The position numbers and the translations under genes are program-made. The notes beneath the pieces were generated by a model. The model did no database searches. It was not told the origin of the DNA and saw nothing but the letters and a program-made list of their open reading frames with translations. A DNA stretch of 64,000 bases. Source: Gammaproteobacteria bacterium. Lineage in GTDB: Bacteria; Pseudomonadota; Gammaproteobacteria; Competibacterales; Competibacteraceae. This document shows positions 39,049 through 49,467 of this stretch, in pieces; the first letter of the stretch is position 1; every line of letters starts with the position of its first letter. The stretch is taken from NCBI GenBank assembly GCA_024235135.1, contig JACKMZ010000007.1, positions 62,001 to 126,000 on the forward strand. The letters are read 5' to 3'.

Positions 39049-42000
39049 TTAATTCGTCGTCTCCCGGTCCATTTCCATTTCCAGTCGACGCCGCACATCC
39101 CCCGGCGATCCGGTATGCCGCGCCAGCAGATGATAGGCCACGGGAACGACGAAGATCGTGAAGAAAGTCGCGGCCAACACCCCCCACAGAATCACGTTGC
39201 CGAGCACCGCCCGCGTTTCCGAACCCGCCCCGGTCGAGAGCAGCAGCGGGACCGAACCCGCCACCGTGGTAATGCCCGTCATGACGATGGGCCGCAGCCG
39301 CACTTCGGCGGCTTCCTGCAGAGCTTCCGCGAAAGGCCGGCCGGCGTCCCGCAATTGATTGGCGAATTCCACGATGAGAATGCCGTTCTTGGCGGCCAGT
39401 CCCACCAGCATGATCAAGCCGATCTGACTGTAGAGATTCAGGGACTGACCGGATAGGTACAACCCCAATAACGCGCCGCCCATCGCCAGCGGTACGGTGA
39501 GCATGATGACGAACGGATGGAGGTAGCTTTCGAACTGCGCGGCCAACACCAGAAACACCACCACCAAACCCAAGGCGAAGACGAACACGATGGAACCGCC
39601 GGCGCTGCGGAAATCCTGGGACTGTCCCTTGTAGTCGATAATGACGTTACCAGGCAGTTTTTCATGGGCGATTTTTTCCAGATAATCCAAGGCCGCGCCC
39701 AGGGTCAGTTCGTCCGCCAGATTGGCTTCCAGGGTAATGGCGCGGACCCGGTTGTAGCGGTTCAGTTGCACCGAATCCGCCGATTCGTTCACCTTCACCA
39801 GATTGGATAAGGGGATCAGCCGGCCACTACGTTCGGAACGCACGTAGATGTTTTCCAGACTGGCCGGGGTGCGCTGGGCGTCCCGCTCGCCTTCGACGAT
39901 CACGTCGTATTCCTCGCCGGCTTCGATATAGGTGGTCACCCGCCGCGACCCCAACATGGTTTCCAGCGTGCGTCCGATAGCACTGATCGTAACGCCCAGT
40001 TCCGCCGCGCGATCGTAGTCGATGGCCACCTCCAACTGTGGCTTGGTTTCCTTGTAATCCCAGTCGATTTCGCTCAGGCCCGGATTGCTCCGTTCGATTT
40101 CCCGCAAAAGAATATCGCGCCATTCGGTGAGTTCCTGATAAGTACCGCCGCCGATGACGAACTGCACCGGTTTCTGGGTGCGGGAACCGAATCCCTGACG
40201 CATCACCGGGAAAGCCCGGACTCCGGGCAGATCCGCCATGCGTTTGCGCACGTCGTCCATGATTTCCCACCCCGAACGACGTTTGCCCCAATCGTCGAGC
40301 ACCAGCACGGCGATGCCGCTGTTGAAGCTGGTCAGATTGCCGAAGGAACGCGGTGAACGTATCAGCAACCGGGTGACTTCTCCGCTGTCCACCAGAGGCA
40401 TCAACCGGCGTTCGATTTCGTCCATGTACTCGCGCATATAAGCGTGGGAAGCGCCTTCCGGGCCGTTGACCAGCACGAAGAAAACCCCTCGGTCTTCCTT
40501 GGGCGTGTATTCGCTGGGCAGGGCTTTGAACAACCATAAAGCCCCCGCCAGAATGGCGAAAAACAACACCACGACTACCCAGGCATGCGCCAGGGAAGCA
40601 CGCAACAACACGCCGTACCCCTGTCGCACTCGGTTGAAAAGGCCGTCCACGGCGCGACTGACGAGGGAACCGTGGGCACTGTCGGGCAACACCTTCGAGG
40701 CCAACATGGGCGACAGGGACAGCGCGACGAAGCTGGAAAAACCCACCGCCGCCGCCATCGTCAAGGCGAATTCGGAGAACAGCCGGCCCAAATCGCCCTG
40801 CAGAAAAGCCAGCGGGACGAACACCGCCACCAGCACCAGGGTCGTGGCGACCACCGCGAAGCCAACCTGCCGGCTGCCCTTGAAGGCCGCCACCAAACGC
40901 GATTCGCCGTAGGTTTCCATACGCCGATGGATGTTTTCCAACACCACGATGGCGTCGTCCACCACCAGACCGATAGCCAGCACCAGAGCCAACAGCGTCA
41001 GCAAATTGATGGTGAAGCCCAGCATCAGCAGCACGATGAAGGTGGCTATCAACGAGACCGGTACGGCCACGGCGGGCACCAGCGTCGCGCGGATGCTGCC
41101 CAGGAACAGGTAGATCACCAGGACCACCAAGCCGACGGCGATGAACAACGTTTTGTAGACTTCGTTGACGGCGCTTTCGACGAACACCGACGCGTCGAAG
41201 CTCTGCTTGATCGACATGCCTTCCGGCAGGGTGGGATTGAGACGGGCCGCTTCCGCCTTGGCCGCCTCGGCGACCGTCAGGGTGTTGGCGGTGGATTGCT
41301 TGATGATGCCGATGCCTACCATCGGCACGCTGTTGCCTCGGAAAAAAGTGCGATTTTCCGCGGGACTGCGCTCCACTCGGGCGACGTCGCCCAGACGCAC
41401 CAGATAGCCATCCGCGCCCCGAGCCAGCACGAGTTGCGCGAAATCGTCGGCATTGCGGAAAGAGCGCGGCACCCGCACGGTGAACTGCCGGTCGCGGGAT
41501 TCGATGCTACCCGCCGGCAATTCCACATTCTCGGCGCGCAGGGCGTTTTCCACGTCGGATACGGTGAGGTTGCGGGCGGCCAGATTGCCGCGCTCGATCC
41601 AGATGCGCATGGCGTAAGTCTGGGCGCCGCCTACCCGCACCCGCGCCACGCCATCCAATACCGAGAAGCGGTCCACCAGGTAGCGGTCGGCGTAATCGGT
41701 CAATTCGGGAACGGTCAAGCGATCGCTCACCAGATTGAGCCACATGATCGCGTCTTCGTTACTGTCGACTTTCTGGATCTCCGGCGGATCGGCCTCGTCG
41801 GGCAGATCGTCGGCCACCCGCGCGACGCGGTCGCGAATATCGTTGGCCGCCGCTTCGATGTCGCGACCGACCGTGAATTCCACGTTGATGCGCGAGCGGC
41901 CGTCCTCGCTTTCCGAGGAGATGTAGCGAATGCCCTCCACCCCGGCGATACGATCTTCGATCACTTGCGTGATGCGGGTCTCGACCACGTTGGCGGACGC

Positions 42001-42159
42001 ACCGGGATAGGCGGTGTCGATGGAAACCACCGGGGGATCGATGTCGGGATATTCGCGCAACGGCAAACGCTCGAAGGCCACCAGGCCGAAGGCCACGAGC
42101 AACAGGGATAGAACGGAAGCGAAAACGGGGCGGTGTACCGAAAGATCGGAGAGGATCAT
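39049..42159 (-). CDS. RND multidrug efflux permease (AcrB/HAE1 type)
   Basis: A 1036-residue proton-driven pump. It begins MILSDLSVHRPVFASVLSLLL as in HAE1 permeases, contains GLVVDDAIVVLENIHRRME in the first half with the paired Asp of the proton relay, and the C-terminal half has GGALLGLYLSGQSLNLYSQIG and IMLVGLAAKNGILIVEFANQL. The start overlaps the stop of the adaptor gene by four bases. Hydrophobic drugs or detergents are likely substrates; no outer-membrane factor is adjacent. Confidence 0.93.
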   Translation of the reverse strand: MILSDLSVHRPVFASVLSLLLVAFGLVAFERLPLREYPDIDPPVVSIDTAYPGASANVVETRITQVIEDRIAGVEGIRYISSESEDGRSRINVEFTVGRDIEAAANDIRDRVARVADDLPDEADPPEIQKVDSNEDAIMWLNLVSDRLTVPELTDYADRYLVDRFSVLDGVARVRVGGAQTYAMRIWIERGNLAARNLTVSDVENALRAENVELPAGSIESRDRQFTVRVPRSFRNADDFAQLVLARGADGYLVRLGDVARVERSPAENRTFFRGNSVPMVGIGIIKQSTANTLTVAEAAKAEAARLNPTLPEGMSIKQSFDASVFVESAVNEVYKTLFIAVGLVVLVIYLFLGSIRATLVPAVAVPVSLIATFIVLLMLGFTINLLTLLALVLAIGLVVDDAIVVLENIHRRMETYGESRLVAAFKGSRQVGFAVVATTLVLVAVFVPLAFLQGDLGRLFSEFALTMAAAVGFSSFVALSLSPMLASKVLPDSAHGSLVSRAVDGLFNRVRQGYGVLLRASLAHAWVVVVLFFAILAGALWLFKALPSEYTPKEDRGVFFVLVNGPEGASHAYMREYMDEIERRLMPLVDSGEVTRLLIRSPRSFGNLTSFNSGIAVLVLDDWGKRRSGWEIMDDVRKRMADLPGVRAFPVMRQGFGSRTQKPVQFVIGGGTYQELTEWRDILLREIERSNPGLSEIDWDYKETKPQLEVAIDYDRAAELGVTISAIGRTLETMLGSRRVTTYIEAGEEYDVIVEGERDAQRTPASLENIYVRSERSGRLIPLSNLVKVNESADSVQLNRYNRVRAITLEANLADELTLGAALDYLEKIAHEKLPGNVIIDYKGQSQDFRSAGGSIVFVFALGLVVVFLVLAAQFESYLHPFVIMLTVPLAMGGALLGLYLSGQSLNLYSQIGLIMLVGLAAKNGILIVEFANQLRDAGRPFAEALQEAAEVRLRPIVMTGITTVAGSVPLLLSTGAGSETRAVLGNVILWGVLAATFFTIFVVPVAYHLLARHTGSPGDVRRRLEMEMDRETTN

Positions 42160-43256
42160 GGCGAGGTCTTGCCCGCCGGCTTGTCGTTCAGCATGGCCTG
42201 CAAGTCCTGACTGCCGTCATCCACGGCCTGGATGCGGACAGTCTGGCCCGGCCGCACGCGGATCGTGCCATGCGTGATCACCTTCTCGCCGGCTCGTAGC
42301 CCGCTCGTCACCTCGACCCAGCCAGGCTGCCGCGCGCCCGTCTGAATTTCCCGCTTTTCGACTTTATTGTCCTGCGATTCGTCCACCACCAGCACATACT
42401 GAGCTTGCCCAAGCGGCACCAGCGCGGTTTCCGGAATGACCAGCGCATCGCGAGGATTCTTCAGCAATTCCACCCGCATCAGCAGTCCCGGCTTGAGCGC
42501 ACGATCGGGATTCGGCAACACCGCCCGCACCAGGATGGACCGTGTGACGGGGTCCACGCGGCTGTCGATGCTCGTGACCTTGCCGGAAAATTCCCGTCCG
42601 CCGTAAGCCGGCGCCTTGGCCGTAACGGACAGTCCCGTTTCCAGCGTACCCAAATAGGTGCTGGGTACCGGAAACTCCAATTTCATCGGGTCGATGTCGT
42701 CGAGCGTGGTGATGAGATCGCCGGGTTCGACCAAGGCGCCCACGCTGATCGAACGCAACCCCAGCACGCCAGCGAATGGCGCACGCACCAGACGATCAGC
42801 CAGACGGGATTCGATAGCCGTCAAACGCGCCCGCGCCGTTTCCCATTCCCGCCGCCGTTCATCCAACAGGGAGCGCGAGGCCGTGCCCTGATTCGCCAAC
42901 GATTTCACGCGCTGGTACTGGCTGCTCGCCTCCTCGACCAGGGCGCGAGCCTCCTCCAACAGCGCGTGCTCTTCGGCGCTGGTCATCTCCACGAGCACCT
43001 TGCCGGCGGGTACGGTATCGCCGTCGTCGAAATGAATCGCGGTCACGGCTTCGGTTACGGAAGCGGTCACATTGACCGATTCGTTGGCCCGCAAGGTGCC
43101 GAGCGCCTCGACGCGGTCTTCCATGGGTTGCGTGCGAACTTCGGCGACGATGACCGGCGTTGGCGGTGGCGCGCTGCGAGCCGGATGCGGAACAACGGCA
43201 AGACAGAACAAGGCAAGCAGGAATGGGGTCGGAGCGGCGATTCGGCCGGCGATCAT
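42156..43256 (-). CDS. RND efflux periplasmic adaptor
   Basis: A 366-residue membrane-fusion protein with signal peptide (MIAGRIAAPTPFLLALFCLAVVPHPARS). The lipoyl halves (ALGTLRANESVNVTASVTEAV and FAGVLGLRSISVGALVEPGD), helical hairpin and beta-barrel are in the usual order. ATG 43256 is chosen because the signal peptide begins there. It overlaps the permease start by four bases, so both form one operon. Confidence 0.92.
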   Translation of the reverse strand: MIAGRIAAPTPFLLALFCLAVVPHPARSAPPPTPVIVAEVRTQPMEDRVEALGTLRANESVNVTASVTEAVTAIHFDDGDTVPAGKVLVEMTSAEEHALLEEARALVEEASSQYQRVKSLANQGTASRSLLDERRREWETARARLTAIESRLADRLVRAPFAGVLGLRSISVGALVEPGDLITTLDDIDPMKLEFPVPSTYLGTLETGLSVTAKAPAYGGREFSGKVTSIDSRVDPVTRSILVRAVLPNPDRALKPGLLMRVELLKNPRDALVIPETALVPLGQAQYVLVVDESQDNKVEKREIQTGARQPGWVEVTSGLRAGEKVITHGTIRVRPGQTVRIQAVDDGSQDLQAMLNDKPAGKTSP

Positions 43257-43512
43257 GGCTTGGGAACCCTGGGTCGTGAAGGTTGCCGTTAGGACGATGG
43301 CCTCGGTTTGAAGAACAAGGCGCCAGCCGCATTTGGGACAGTTGGAACCGGCGGGAGTTCGGGGAAGTGCGGGAGGCGGCAACGGACGATCAGGCCATCG
43401 ACCGAGGATATTCGGGCTTCGCTACCCATCCGACCGGCCTTTCGGTCATCCGCCATGGTCCCGATTACCGCGCAGTCGGGCGGTACGGGATGTTGGGTAT
43501 TTGAAACGCCAC
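43257..43512. other. Gap between RND operon and the RpiB-like pseudogene
   Basis: About 255 bases without a supported gene. The frame of the adaptor stays open upstream and would encode a CPKCG segment, but no start or ribosome binding site supports it. Confidence 0.4.
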
Positions 43513-43985
43513 CTACGGCTTGAACTCTTGCGCCTCGATCCGCCGGATATCCACCATGGACTGATCCAAGAAGGCTTGGATTTCCGCATCCCACCCGCTC
43601 TTGAATTCGGTCGTTAAAAACGCGTCGACAATTTCCTTGGCCTTGTAAGGCGCCGTGTTCATGCCGCCCAACGTCACGATGTTGGCATTATTGATCGAGC
43701 GGGCCTTGGCGGCCGCCGATGGGTCCTCGCACACCGCCGCGAATACCTGGGGATGTTTGTTCGCGATAATGGCCATCCCCACCCTGGCGCCGCAAACCAG
43801 GATGCCCCGATCGCATTCGCTTGAACCGACTTTTCCGGCCAGTTCATGGGCGACCTCATAGTAGGGGCGCGGTTCATCCGCCGTTCCCCCCAATCCACGC
43901 ACTCATGGCCCACGGCCAACAAATGCTGTTTCAACACCTCCTTGAGTTCAAAACCGAAAGGGTCCGCACCTAATCCAATTTTCAT
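43513..43985 (-). pseudogene. RpiB/LacAB-family sugar-phosphate isomerase, frameshifted
   Basis: The N-terminus MKIGLGADPFGFELKEVLKQ and VGHECVDWG lies in one frame from ATG 43985; the rest (GGTADEPRPYYEVAHELAGKV, then CGARVGMAIIANKHPQVFAAV and NNANIVTLGG) lies in another. The shift is at a run of six G on the minus strand (43887-43892 area); a seventh G would restore a full protein of about 157 residues. The catalytic-pocket region CGARVGMAIIANK is intact. Either a recent one-base deletion or a homopolymer sequencing error. The family isomerises pentose or hexose phosphates. Confidence 0.85.
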
Positions 43986-44126
43986 TTGCTTAACCTCATC
44001 TGGAAACCCAACGAAAAACCCCGCCCGCGCAGCATGCGCCGACGACGAAAGCGCGTCGTCCATGGCGCACTTCCGTCGTTGGCGCATCCTCGATCGTCAA
44101 ACCCTCGGGCCGGGTCCATTCCTTCA

Positions 44127-44768
44127 TCAGAACGCGGTCACATCCTGCGTCGTGGGCATTTTCACGACCCGCGCGATCCTGCGTTTGCTACCGCCGTGGC
44201 CGGGCGCGCCGAAAACGACGGTATACACATCGCCATTGGCTGTGAACGCCCCGTAAAATTCGGGGGAATCGGTCTTTATGTTGAGCGTGCCTAGCGCCGG
44301 CAGACTGTTTCCCACCGGGTTGAACGCTTTCACCGGCGTGATCACGTTGCCGTTCACCGCGTTTCGCCAAGCCGCCCGAGCCTGAAGAGTGTTCGCCGAC
44401 GTGGCCGAGGTATCGGTGCCAATGTGGCCCGCATAGCTCTTTCCGTTGTACTGGAAAATAACCAGCCAGCACCCGGACATGGTGCCGGTGAGGATATCCG
44501 CCCCGGCCAACGGCACACAGCTGACCTTGCCTAGCACCCACGGCAACCAACGGAAAGTGCGGTGAGCCTTGGTGGCGTGCCCGCCGACGCTGATCTGACT
44601 GGTCTTCGCCCGGTTGTAAAGCGGACCGGAGGTTTCGGACTCCTCGATGTTGTATATGCGGCCGAGGGCCCGGACGAAGTCGGCCGGGAAGGTCGGATCG
44701 GGGGAAGGCGGCGATTGGTCGAAGACCGGGATGGTGAGGAAACGGTTAACAACGAGCTTATTGATCAT
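44127..44768 (-). CDS. Protein of unknown function
   Basis: About 213 residues, from ATG 44768 (MINKLVVNRFLTIPVFDQ). No signal peptide or membrane segment. It contains GCWLVIFQYNGKSYAGHIGTD, which resembles a Cys/His catalytic pair arrangement but is not diagnostic, and a C-terminal basic segment GGSKRRIARVVKMP. It has low similarity to anything I recall. It lies alone between the decayed isomerase and pstB. Confidence 0.65.
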   Translation of the reverse strand: MINKLVVNRFLTIPVFDQSPPSPDPTFPADFVRALGRIYNIEESETSGPLYNRAKTSQISVGGHATKAHRTFRWLPWVLGKVSCVPLAGADILTGTMSGCWLVIFQYNGKSYAGHIGTDTSATSANTLQARAAWRNAVNGNVITPVKAFNPVGNSLPALGTLNIKTDSPEFYGAFTANGDVYTVVFGAPGHGGSKRRIARVVKMPTTQDVTAF

Positions 44769-45013
44769 CGGACTCTCGAACGCTCGGTTCAGTGTGGAAG
44801 GCTGGGTGAAGCCTGACAAAGCGGCGGACGCCCCATGTATCCAAGGGATTCATCGGACAGGGGCGTCCATTCGATCCGCCGCCCGTCGCGGCGGAGGTGA
44901 AAAATCCACGACAACAATCAGTGCGGCGGCACCCGTATTTTAGCTTTCGCCGAGGGACAGTTCCCGCAACCGGCGAAAGTTTCGACGCGCGATCGCCATC
45001 GAAAGCCGGAAAC
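44769..45013. other. Gap before the pst operon terminator
   Basis: About 245 bases. No supported gene. It must contain the promoter of the minus-strand unknown gene ending at 44127; no clear boxes found. Confidence 0.4.
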
Positions 45014-45035
45014 AAAAAGCGCGCCGTAGGCGCGC
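45014..45035 (-). terminator. Intrinsic terminator of the pst operon
   Basis: On the minus strand GCGCGCC pairs with GGCGCGC (45019-45035) around a three-base loop, followed by five T. A second hairpin GCCCAC/GTGGGC lies at 45046-45065, between it and pstB. Confidence 0.85.
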
Positions 45036-45079
45036 GTGCACAGCTGCCCACCCGAAAGAGTGGGCGATGAAAGCGGGGA

Positions 45080-45907
45080 TCAACTGAACTCGCCGGCGAC
45101 GTACTGTTTGGTGAGTTCTTCTTGGGGGTCCTCGAAGATCTGCCGGGTCACACCCATCTCCACCAGATAACCGGTACGACCGCCTTGGGAAATATCCACC
45201 CCGAAAAAAGCCGTGGTATCGGCCACGCGCGTGGCCTGCTGCATGTTATGGGTAACCAGCGCGACCGTGTAGCTCTCCTTGAGCTCCAGCATCAGTTCTT
45301 CAATCTGCCGCGTCGCGATCGGGTCCAGCGCCGAACAGGGTTCGTCCATCAAGAGAACGTCGGGCTCGGTGGCGATGGCGCGTGCGATGCACAAACGCTG
45401 CTGCTGACCGCCGGAGAGGGAAAGGCCGCTGTTCTTGAGCTTGTCTTTGACCTCTTTCCAAATCGCGGCCCGCTCCAGCGCCCTCTGAACGCGCTCGTCC
45501 ATGTCGCCCTTGAAGCGATTGAGCCGCAACCCGAAGGCCACGTTATCGTAGATGCTCATCGAGAAAGGATTGGGCTGCTGGAAGACCATGCCGATATAGC
45601 GGCGCACCACCACCGGGTCCACTTTCTTGCCGTAGATGTCCTGACCGTGGTACTTGACGTGGCCTTCGAAACGGAAGATCGGGATCAAATCGTTCATCCG
45701 ATTGAGGCTGCGCAACACCGTGCTTTTTCCGCATCCCGACGGACCGATGAAACCCGTGATCTTGCCTTTTTCAATCGGTACGCTGCTGTTACGCACGGCA
45801 AGAAAATCGCCATAGAAAACCTTGCTCAGATTGCAGTCGATGACGACATCGCCAGCGGGAGAGAACACCGCCGCGTCCGACGCAATCGCTTCAGGCATTG
45901 CATTCAT
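45080..45907 (-). CDS. pstB: Phosphate ABC transporter ATP-binding protein
   Basis: 275 residues. It hydrolyses ATP to power phosphate import. Walker [14 protein letters not shown]-loop [10 protein letters not shown], signature LSGGQQQR, Walker [14 protein letters not shown] and H-loop LVTHNM are all present. ATG 45907 is chosen from GAGG nine bases upstream. It is the last gene of pstSCAB; no phoU follows. Confidence 0.97.
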   Translation of the reverse strand: MNAMPEAIASDAAVFSPAGDVVIDCNLSKVFYGDFLAVRNSSVPIEKGKITGFIGPSGCGKSTVLRSLNRMNDLIPIFRFEGHVKYHGQDIYGKKVDPVVVRRYIGMVFQQPNPFSMSIYDNVAFGLRLNRFKGDMDERVQRALERAAIWKEVKDKLKNSGLSLSGGQQQRLCIARAIATEPDVLLMDEPCSALDPIATRQIEELMLELKESYTVALVTHNMQQATRVADTTAFFGVDISQGGRTGYLVEMGVTRQIFEDPQEELTKQYVAGEFS

Positions 45908-45950
45908 AAAAAGATACCTCGATGAAAGTTTCTTGATCCATGCCGGCCTT

Positions 45951-46844
45951 CTAATATTTGGGTCGCCCAAGCAGGCGCGCCAGGATATTGAAGACGAGCA
46001 CGATAAGGACCAGTACCAACGATGCGGCCCAGGCCAACTCGATCTGGTTATCGAAGGGCATGGCCGAGAAGTTGTAGATCAGGATCGACAGGGAAGCCGT
46101 CGGCTCCATCAACTCGGAGATGTAGTAATTGCTGAACAGCGCCGTGAAAAGTAACGGGGCCGACTCCCCGGCCGCCCCGGCCACCGCCAGCATGACACCC
46201 GTCAGGATGCCGGGAAGAGCGGTCGGCAGAACGACTTTCAAAATCACCTGAGTGCGTGTGCAACCCATACCGTAGGCCGCATCCGTCATCTTCTGGGGCA
46301 CTTGCCTCATGGCCTCTTCGGCGGCCAGAACGACCGTGGGCAGCATCAACACCGCCAGGGAAACGCCGCCGGCCAGCGCGGAATAGCCGAAGGTGATGAC
46401 GAGTATGGCGTAGGTAAAAACGCCGGCCAGAATCGAGGGAAAGCCGGTCAGCGTCTTGGCGACGAATCGCGCCGTCTTGGCCAGCTTACTGTGGGGACCC
46501 AGCACGGCCAGGTAAACCGCCGCGAGAATGCCGACCGGAATGCTGATGACGCCACCGATGCCCACCATGACCAGGGTGCCGACCAGCGCGTTGCCGAAGC
46601 CGCCACCGTCCTCGAATCCAGCCGGGGGCAAAGCCGTCAGCGCCTCGAAATCCAACCGTGCCCCACCTTGGATGATCAGCATGTAAATGACCGAAAACAG
46701 GGGAATGCTGCCCAGAGCGGCAATGGTCCAGGTCAGGGCGGTCAGGAACCCGCTTTTCATGGCCCGCGGTTCAAGGAACTGGCGATGCAGGCTGGGTAGA
46801 GCGGTCTGTTTGTTCGCGAGCAGGGTCAAATCGATCTCACTCAT
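45951..46844 (-). CDS. pstA: Phosphate ABC transporter permease PstA
   Basis: 297 residues with about six membrane segments and the ABC permease EAA-type loop ([32 protein letters not shown], given as its key part EAMRQVP...YGMG). It pairs with PstC to form the phosphate channel. Its start overlaps the pstC stop by four bases. Confidence 0.96.
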   Translation of the reverse strand: MSEIDLTLLANKQTALPSLHRQFLEPRAMKSGFLTALTWTIAALGSIPLFSVIYMLIIQGGARLDFEALTALPPAGFEDGGGFGNALVGTLVMVGIGGVISIPVGILAAVYLAVLGPHSKLAKTARFVAKTLTGFPSILAGVFTYAILVITFGYSALAGGVSLAVLMLPTVVLAAEEAMRQVPQKMTDAAYGMGCTRTQVILKVVLPTALPGILTGVMLAVAGAAGESAPLLFTALFSNYYISELMEPTASLSILIYNFSAMPFDNQIELAWAASLVLVLIVLVFNILARLLGRPKY

Positions 46845-47818
46845 TTTTTGCCCTCGAATTTGCGCATCGTATATTGCTGAACCGCCAAGCCGATGACGTT
46901 AACAACGAAGGTGATGACCAAAAGCACCATGGCGGCGTACATCAAGGCTTGCACCTCGACGGCGCCCGCTTCGGGGAAATTCGACGCCAGCAACGAGGCC
47001 AGTGTGTCGGCCGGGGCAAACAGCGACAAACTGATCTGATTGTTGTTGCCGATCAGCATCGCCAAGGCCATGGTTTCTCCAAGCGCACGGCCAAAACCCA
47101 GCACCAATGCGGCGAGCAGACCGGACGAGGCGGTCGGCAGCATGACCTTGAGGATGGCCTCCCAACGGGTGGTGCCCATACCGAAGGCCGCTTCCTTGAC
47201 CTTGTAGGGAATGCGCCGGAAGGCGTCTACCGAGATGGCCGCCACCGTGGGAAGGATCATGATCGCCAAGACCAGGGCAGCGGGGGCCAGGCCGGGTCCG
47301 CTGAGTTCCGTACCGAACAGGGGAATAAAGCCCAAGTGTTCGTGCAGCCAGTCGGCCGCGGGTCTGAGCAGCGGAATCAGCACATAGATGCCCCACAGTC
47401 CGAAGACGACGGAAGGAATGGCCGCGAGTAACTCGACGATGGTGCGGAAGACCGCCGCGAAGCGGTTGCCCAGGAAATCTTGGGTTAGAAAGATGGCGAT
47501 GGTGACGCCGAAAATACCGCCAATGATCAGGGCCAACAGGGAACTGTAGAGGGTGCCCCAGATTTCCGGCAGGACACCGAACTGCCCTTCATTGACGTTC
47601 CAAGTCGTGCCGGTAATAAAACCCAGACCCTGTTCCTTAAAGGCGGGCAGTGCTTTGCCGCCGATTTCCCACAGGATATAGGCAAGCAATAGGATGAGAA
47701 GCGACGCGCACGTGAGGGCGACGGCCCGGAAAACGGAATCAGTGATGTAGTCTCCGGTCGAAGGGGGGCCGGACAATGTGCTCGCGCTGGCGTTGTTCTG
47801 GAAATGGTTCGAAGCCAT
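46841..47818 (-). CDS. pstC: Phosphate ABC transporter permease PstC
   Basis: 325 residues with six membrane segments after a polar N-terminus, and the EAA loop DAFRRIPYKVKEAAFGMG followed by WEAILKVMLP. It is the partner of PstA in the inner membrane. It lies 110 bases after pstS with a strong hairpin between them. Confidence 0.96.
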   Translation of the reverse strand: MASNHFQNNASASTLSGPPSTGDYITDSVFRAVALTCASLLILLLAYILWEIGGKALPAFKEQGLGFITGTTWNVNEGQFGVLPEIWGTLYSSLLALIIGGIFGVTIAIFLTQDFLGNRFAAVFRTIVELLAAIPSVVFGLWGIYVLIPLLRPAADWLHEHLGFIPLFGTELSGPGLAPAALVLAIMILPTVAAISVDAFRRIPYKVKEAAFGMGTTRWEAILKVMLPTASSGLLAALVLGFGRALGETMALAMLIGNNNQISLSLFAPADTLASLLASNFPEAGAVEVQALMYAAMVLLVITFVVNVIGLAVQQYTMRKFEGKK

Positions 47819-47865
47819 ATATTTGAGTCTGATAGGAGGATGCTAGCGGGTCCAACAAATAGTCA

Positions 47866-47911
47866 ATCCCGCGGGCGCTTCAGCACGAAATGCCGAAGGC
47901 GCCAGCGGGAT
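47866..47911 (-). other. Long hairpin between pstS and pstC
   Basis: ATCCCGC (47866-47872) pairs with GCGGGAT (47905-47911), and the inner arms GGCGCTTC and GAAGGCGCC extend it with one bulge. No T run follows on the minus strand, so a partial terminator or an mRNA-stabilising structure that raises PstS relative to the permease is likely. Confidence 0.7.
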
Positions 47912-47928
47912 GCGACCGTAAAAAAACG

Positions 47929-48984
47929 CTACTGAATTTTCTGGGCGACTTCGCGATTCTTTTCGACCACATTCTTCGGAAGTGGAATGTAGCCCATCGA
48001 ATCGGCGATCTTCTGGCCCTTGGTCAGGCAATACTCGATAAGCTCATGCGCGATCTTGGCTTTCTCCGCGCCCATCTTCGTCGGGAACAGCATCCAGGTG
48101 AAGGTGGCGATGGGGTAGGATGACTCGCCGGCCGGATCATAAATCCAAGCGCGCAGATCCGGCACGTCCGACCCCGGCAAATTATCCGCGGGGAACTCGG
48201 CACTGGCCAGAGCGGCGGCGCCCGACTCAGGACCGGCGGCCACGAATTTTCCTTCTTTGTTTTCCAGCTCGGCGATCGGAGCCTTGGTCAGCTTGGCATA
48301 GCCGTATTCGATATAGCCGATGGCGCCCGGCGTCTGCTTGACAGTGGCCGTGACGCCATCATTCTTGGGCGCTTTGACGAACTTGTCGCTGTTCGGCCAC
48401 TGCGGTGATTTTTCTTGGCCGACTGTGCTCTTGAAATCCTCGCTAATGACGGAGAGGTGGCCGCTGAACACATAACTCGTACCCGAAGAATCGGAGCGGA
48501 CGACAACCGTGATGCTCTCATCGGGCAGCTTGACGCCCGGATTGGCGGCAACGATCTTGGGGTCGTTCCACTTGGTAATCTTGCCCGTGAAGATCTCGGG
48601 GTAGACTGCGCGCGGCAGTTTCAGCTCCTTGACGCCCTTCAGATTGTAAGTCAGGACAATTTCGCCGGCCGTCATGGGCAGCAGGACCACGCCATTCTTC
48701 GCCTTGCTGATTTCGTCGTCGTTCATGGCCGCATCGCTGGCCGCGAAGTCGACGACTTCGTTCAGGAAGTCCTGGATGCCAGCGCCGCTACCCTTGGACT
48801 GATAGTCAACCCGGGCGGCCTTGTTTTCCTTGCTGAAGTCCTTGAACCACTTGGAGTAGATCGGGAACGGGAAGCTCGCGCCGGAACCGTTCAACTTGAC
48901 TTCAGCGAAAGCGGCGGGAGCAAAGACGACGGCCGTCAAGCAACCCGAAATAATTACTGATTTCAGTAAAGAAGCAATCTTCAT
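47929..48984 (-). CDS. pstS: Periplasmic phosphate-binding protein
   Basis: 351 residues with signal peptide (SVIISGCLTAVVFAPAAFA). It begins the mature protein with the typical LNGSGASFPFPIYSKW and has SKGSGAGIQDF and RSDSSGTSYVFSGHL, which bind phosphate. First gene of the pstSCAB operon, under a Pho box. Confidence 0.97.
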   Translation of the reverse strand: MKIASLLKSVIISGCLTAVVFAPAAFAEVKLNGSGASFPFPIYSKWFKDFSKENKAARVDYQSKGSGAGIQDFLNEVVDFAASDAAMNDDEISKAKNGVVLLPMTAGEIVLTYNLKGVKELKLPRAVYPEIFTGKITKWNDPKIVAANPGVKLPDESITVVVRSDSSGTSYVFSGHLSVISEDFKSTVGQEKSPQWPNSDKFVKAPKNDGVTATVKQTPGAIGYIEYGYAKLTKAPIAELENKEGKFVAAGPESGAAALASAEFPADNLPGSDVPDLRAWIYDPAGESSYPIATFTWMLFPTKMGAEKAKIAHELIEYCLTKGQKIADSMGYIPLPKNVVEKNREVAQKIQ

Positions 48985-49081
48985 TTAACAACGTCCTCCG
49001 ACGGATAGGATCAAGGCGTCGACAAAACGCCGACGCGTGCAAAATTGTCCCGAAGTAATATTTCGAGAGTATCCTCGTCGT

Positions 49082-49099
49082 GTTACAGGTTTGTTACAG
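49082..49099 (-). promoter_or_regulatory. Pho box upstream of pstS
   Basis: On the minus strand CTGTAAC, four bases, CTGTAAC: two identical seven-base repeats with the 11-bp period of PhoB sites, about 98 bases before pstS. A -10-like GATACT lies about nine bases downstream. Predicts induction by phosphate starvation through PhoB. Confidence 0.88.
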
Positions 49100-49467
49100 C
49101 GGACATTCCGCGCCTTGCTAAGGTTACGCCTGGAACACCGGGTGGGGCGGTCTGAAGGACTGGATGAGATACCGCGGCGGAGGTGTTGAGGACCCGGATA
49201 AATATTGAATATTTCAAAAAATGCGGTGAGATCGCGTCAAGATGAGAAAATGTTCAATGTCATGGGCGGCTGGAATCGATTCCTCTGCATCAAGGGCTCG
49301 ACCAATTCATAAGAAAATACTCGTTCACTCTCAGATAGAGAGTAACCCGGCACCTCAATTTCGCCGAATACGGAACCGTAAGACCCTGACGGGTATTCCG
49401 TTGCCGGGTTAATAGTTGAAAGACGGAACGGGTTTATCCCTAATCGATCCGCTTCGTTCTCTTACCA
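49100..49467. other. Gene-free stretch with two adjacent hairpins
   Basis: About 370 bases. It holds a short palindrome AAATATTgAATATTT (49200-49214), a hairpin ACTCTC/GAGAGT (49327-49343) and a larger stem TAACCCGGCA (49343-49352) with TGCCGGGTTA (49402-49411) with an inner GAATAC/GTATTC pair. No supported gene. Confidence 0.55.

Noticed and set aside
40585..42111. 508-residue open frame antisense to the RND permease
   Set aside because: His/Gln-rich shadow translation of a well-recognised gene.
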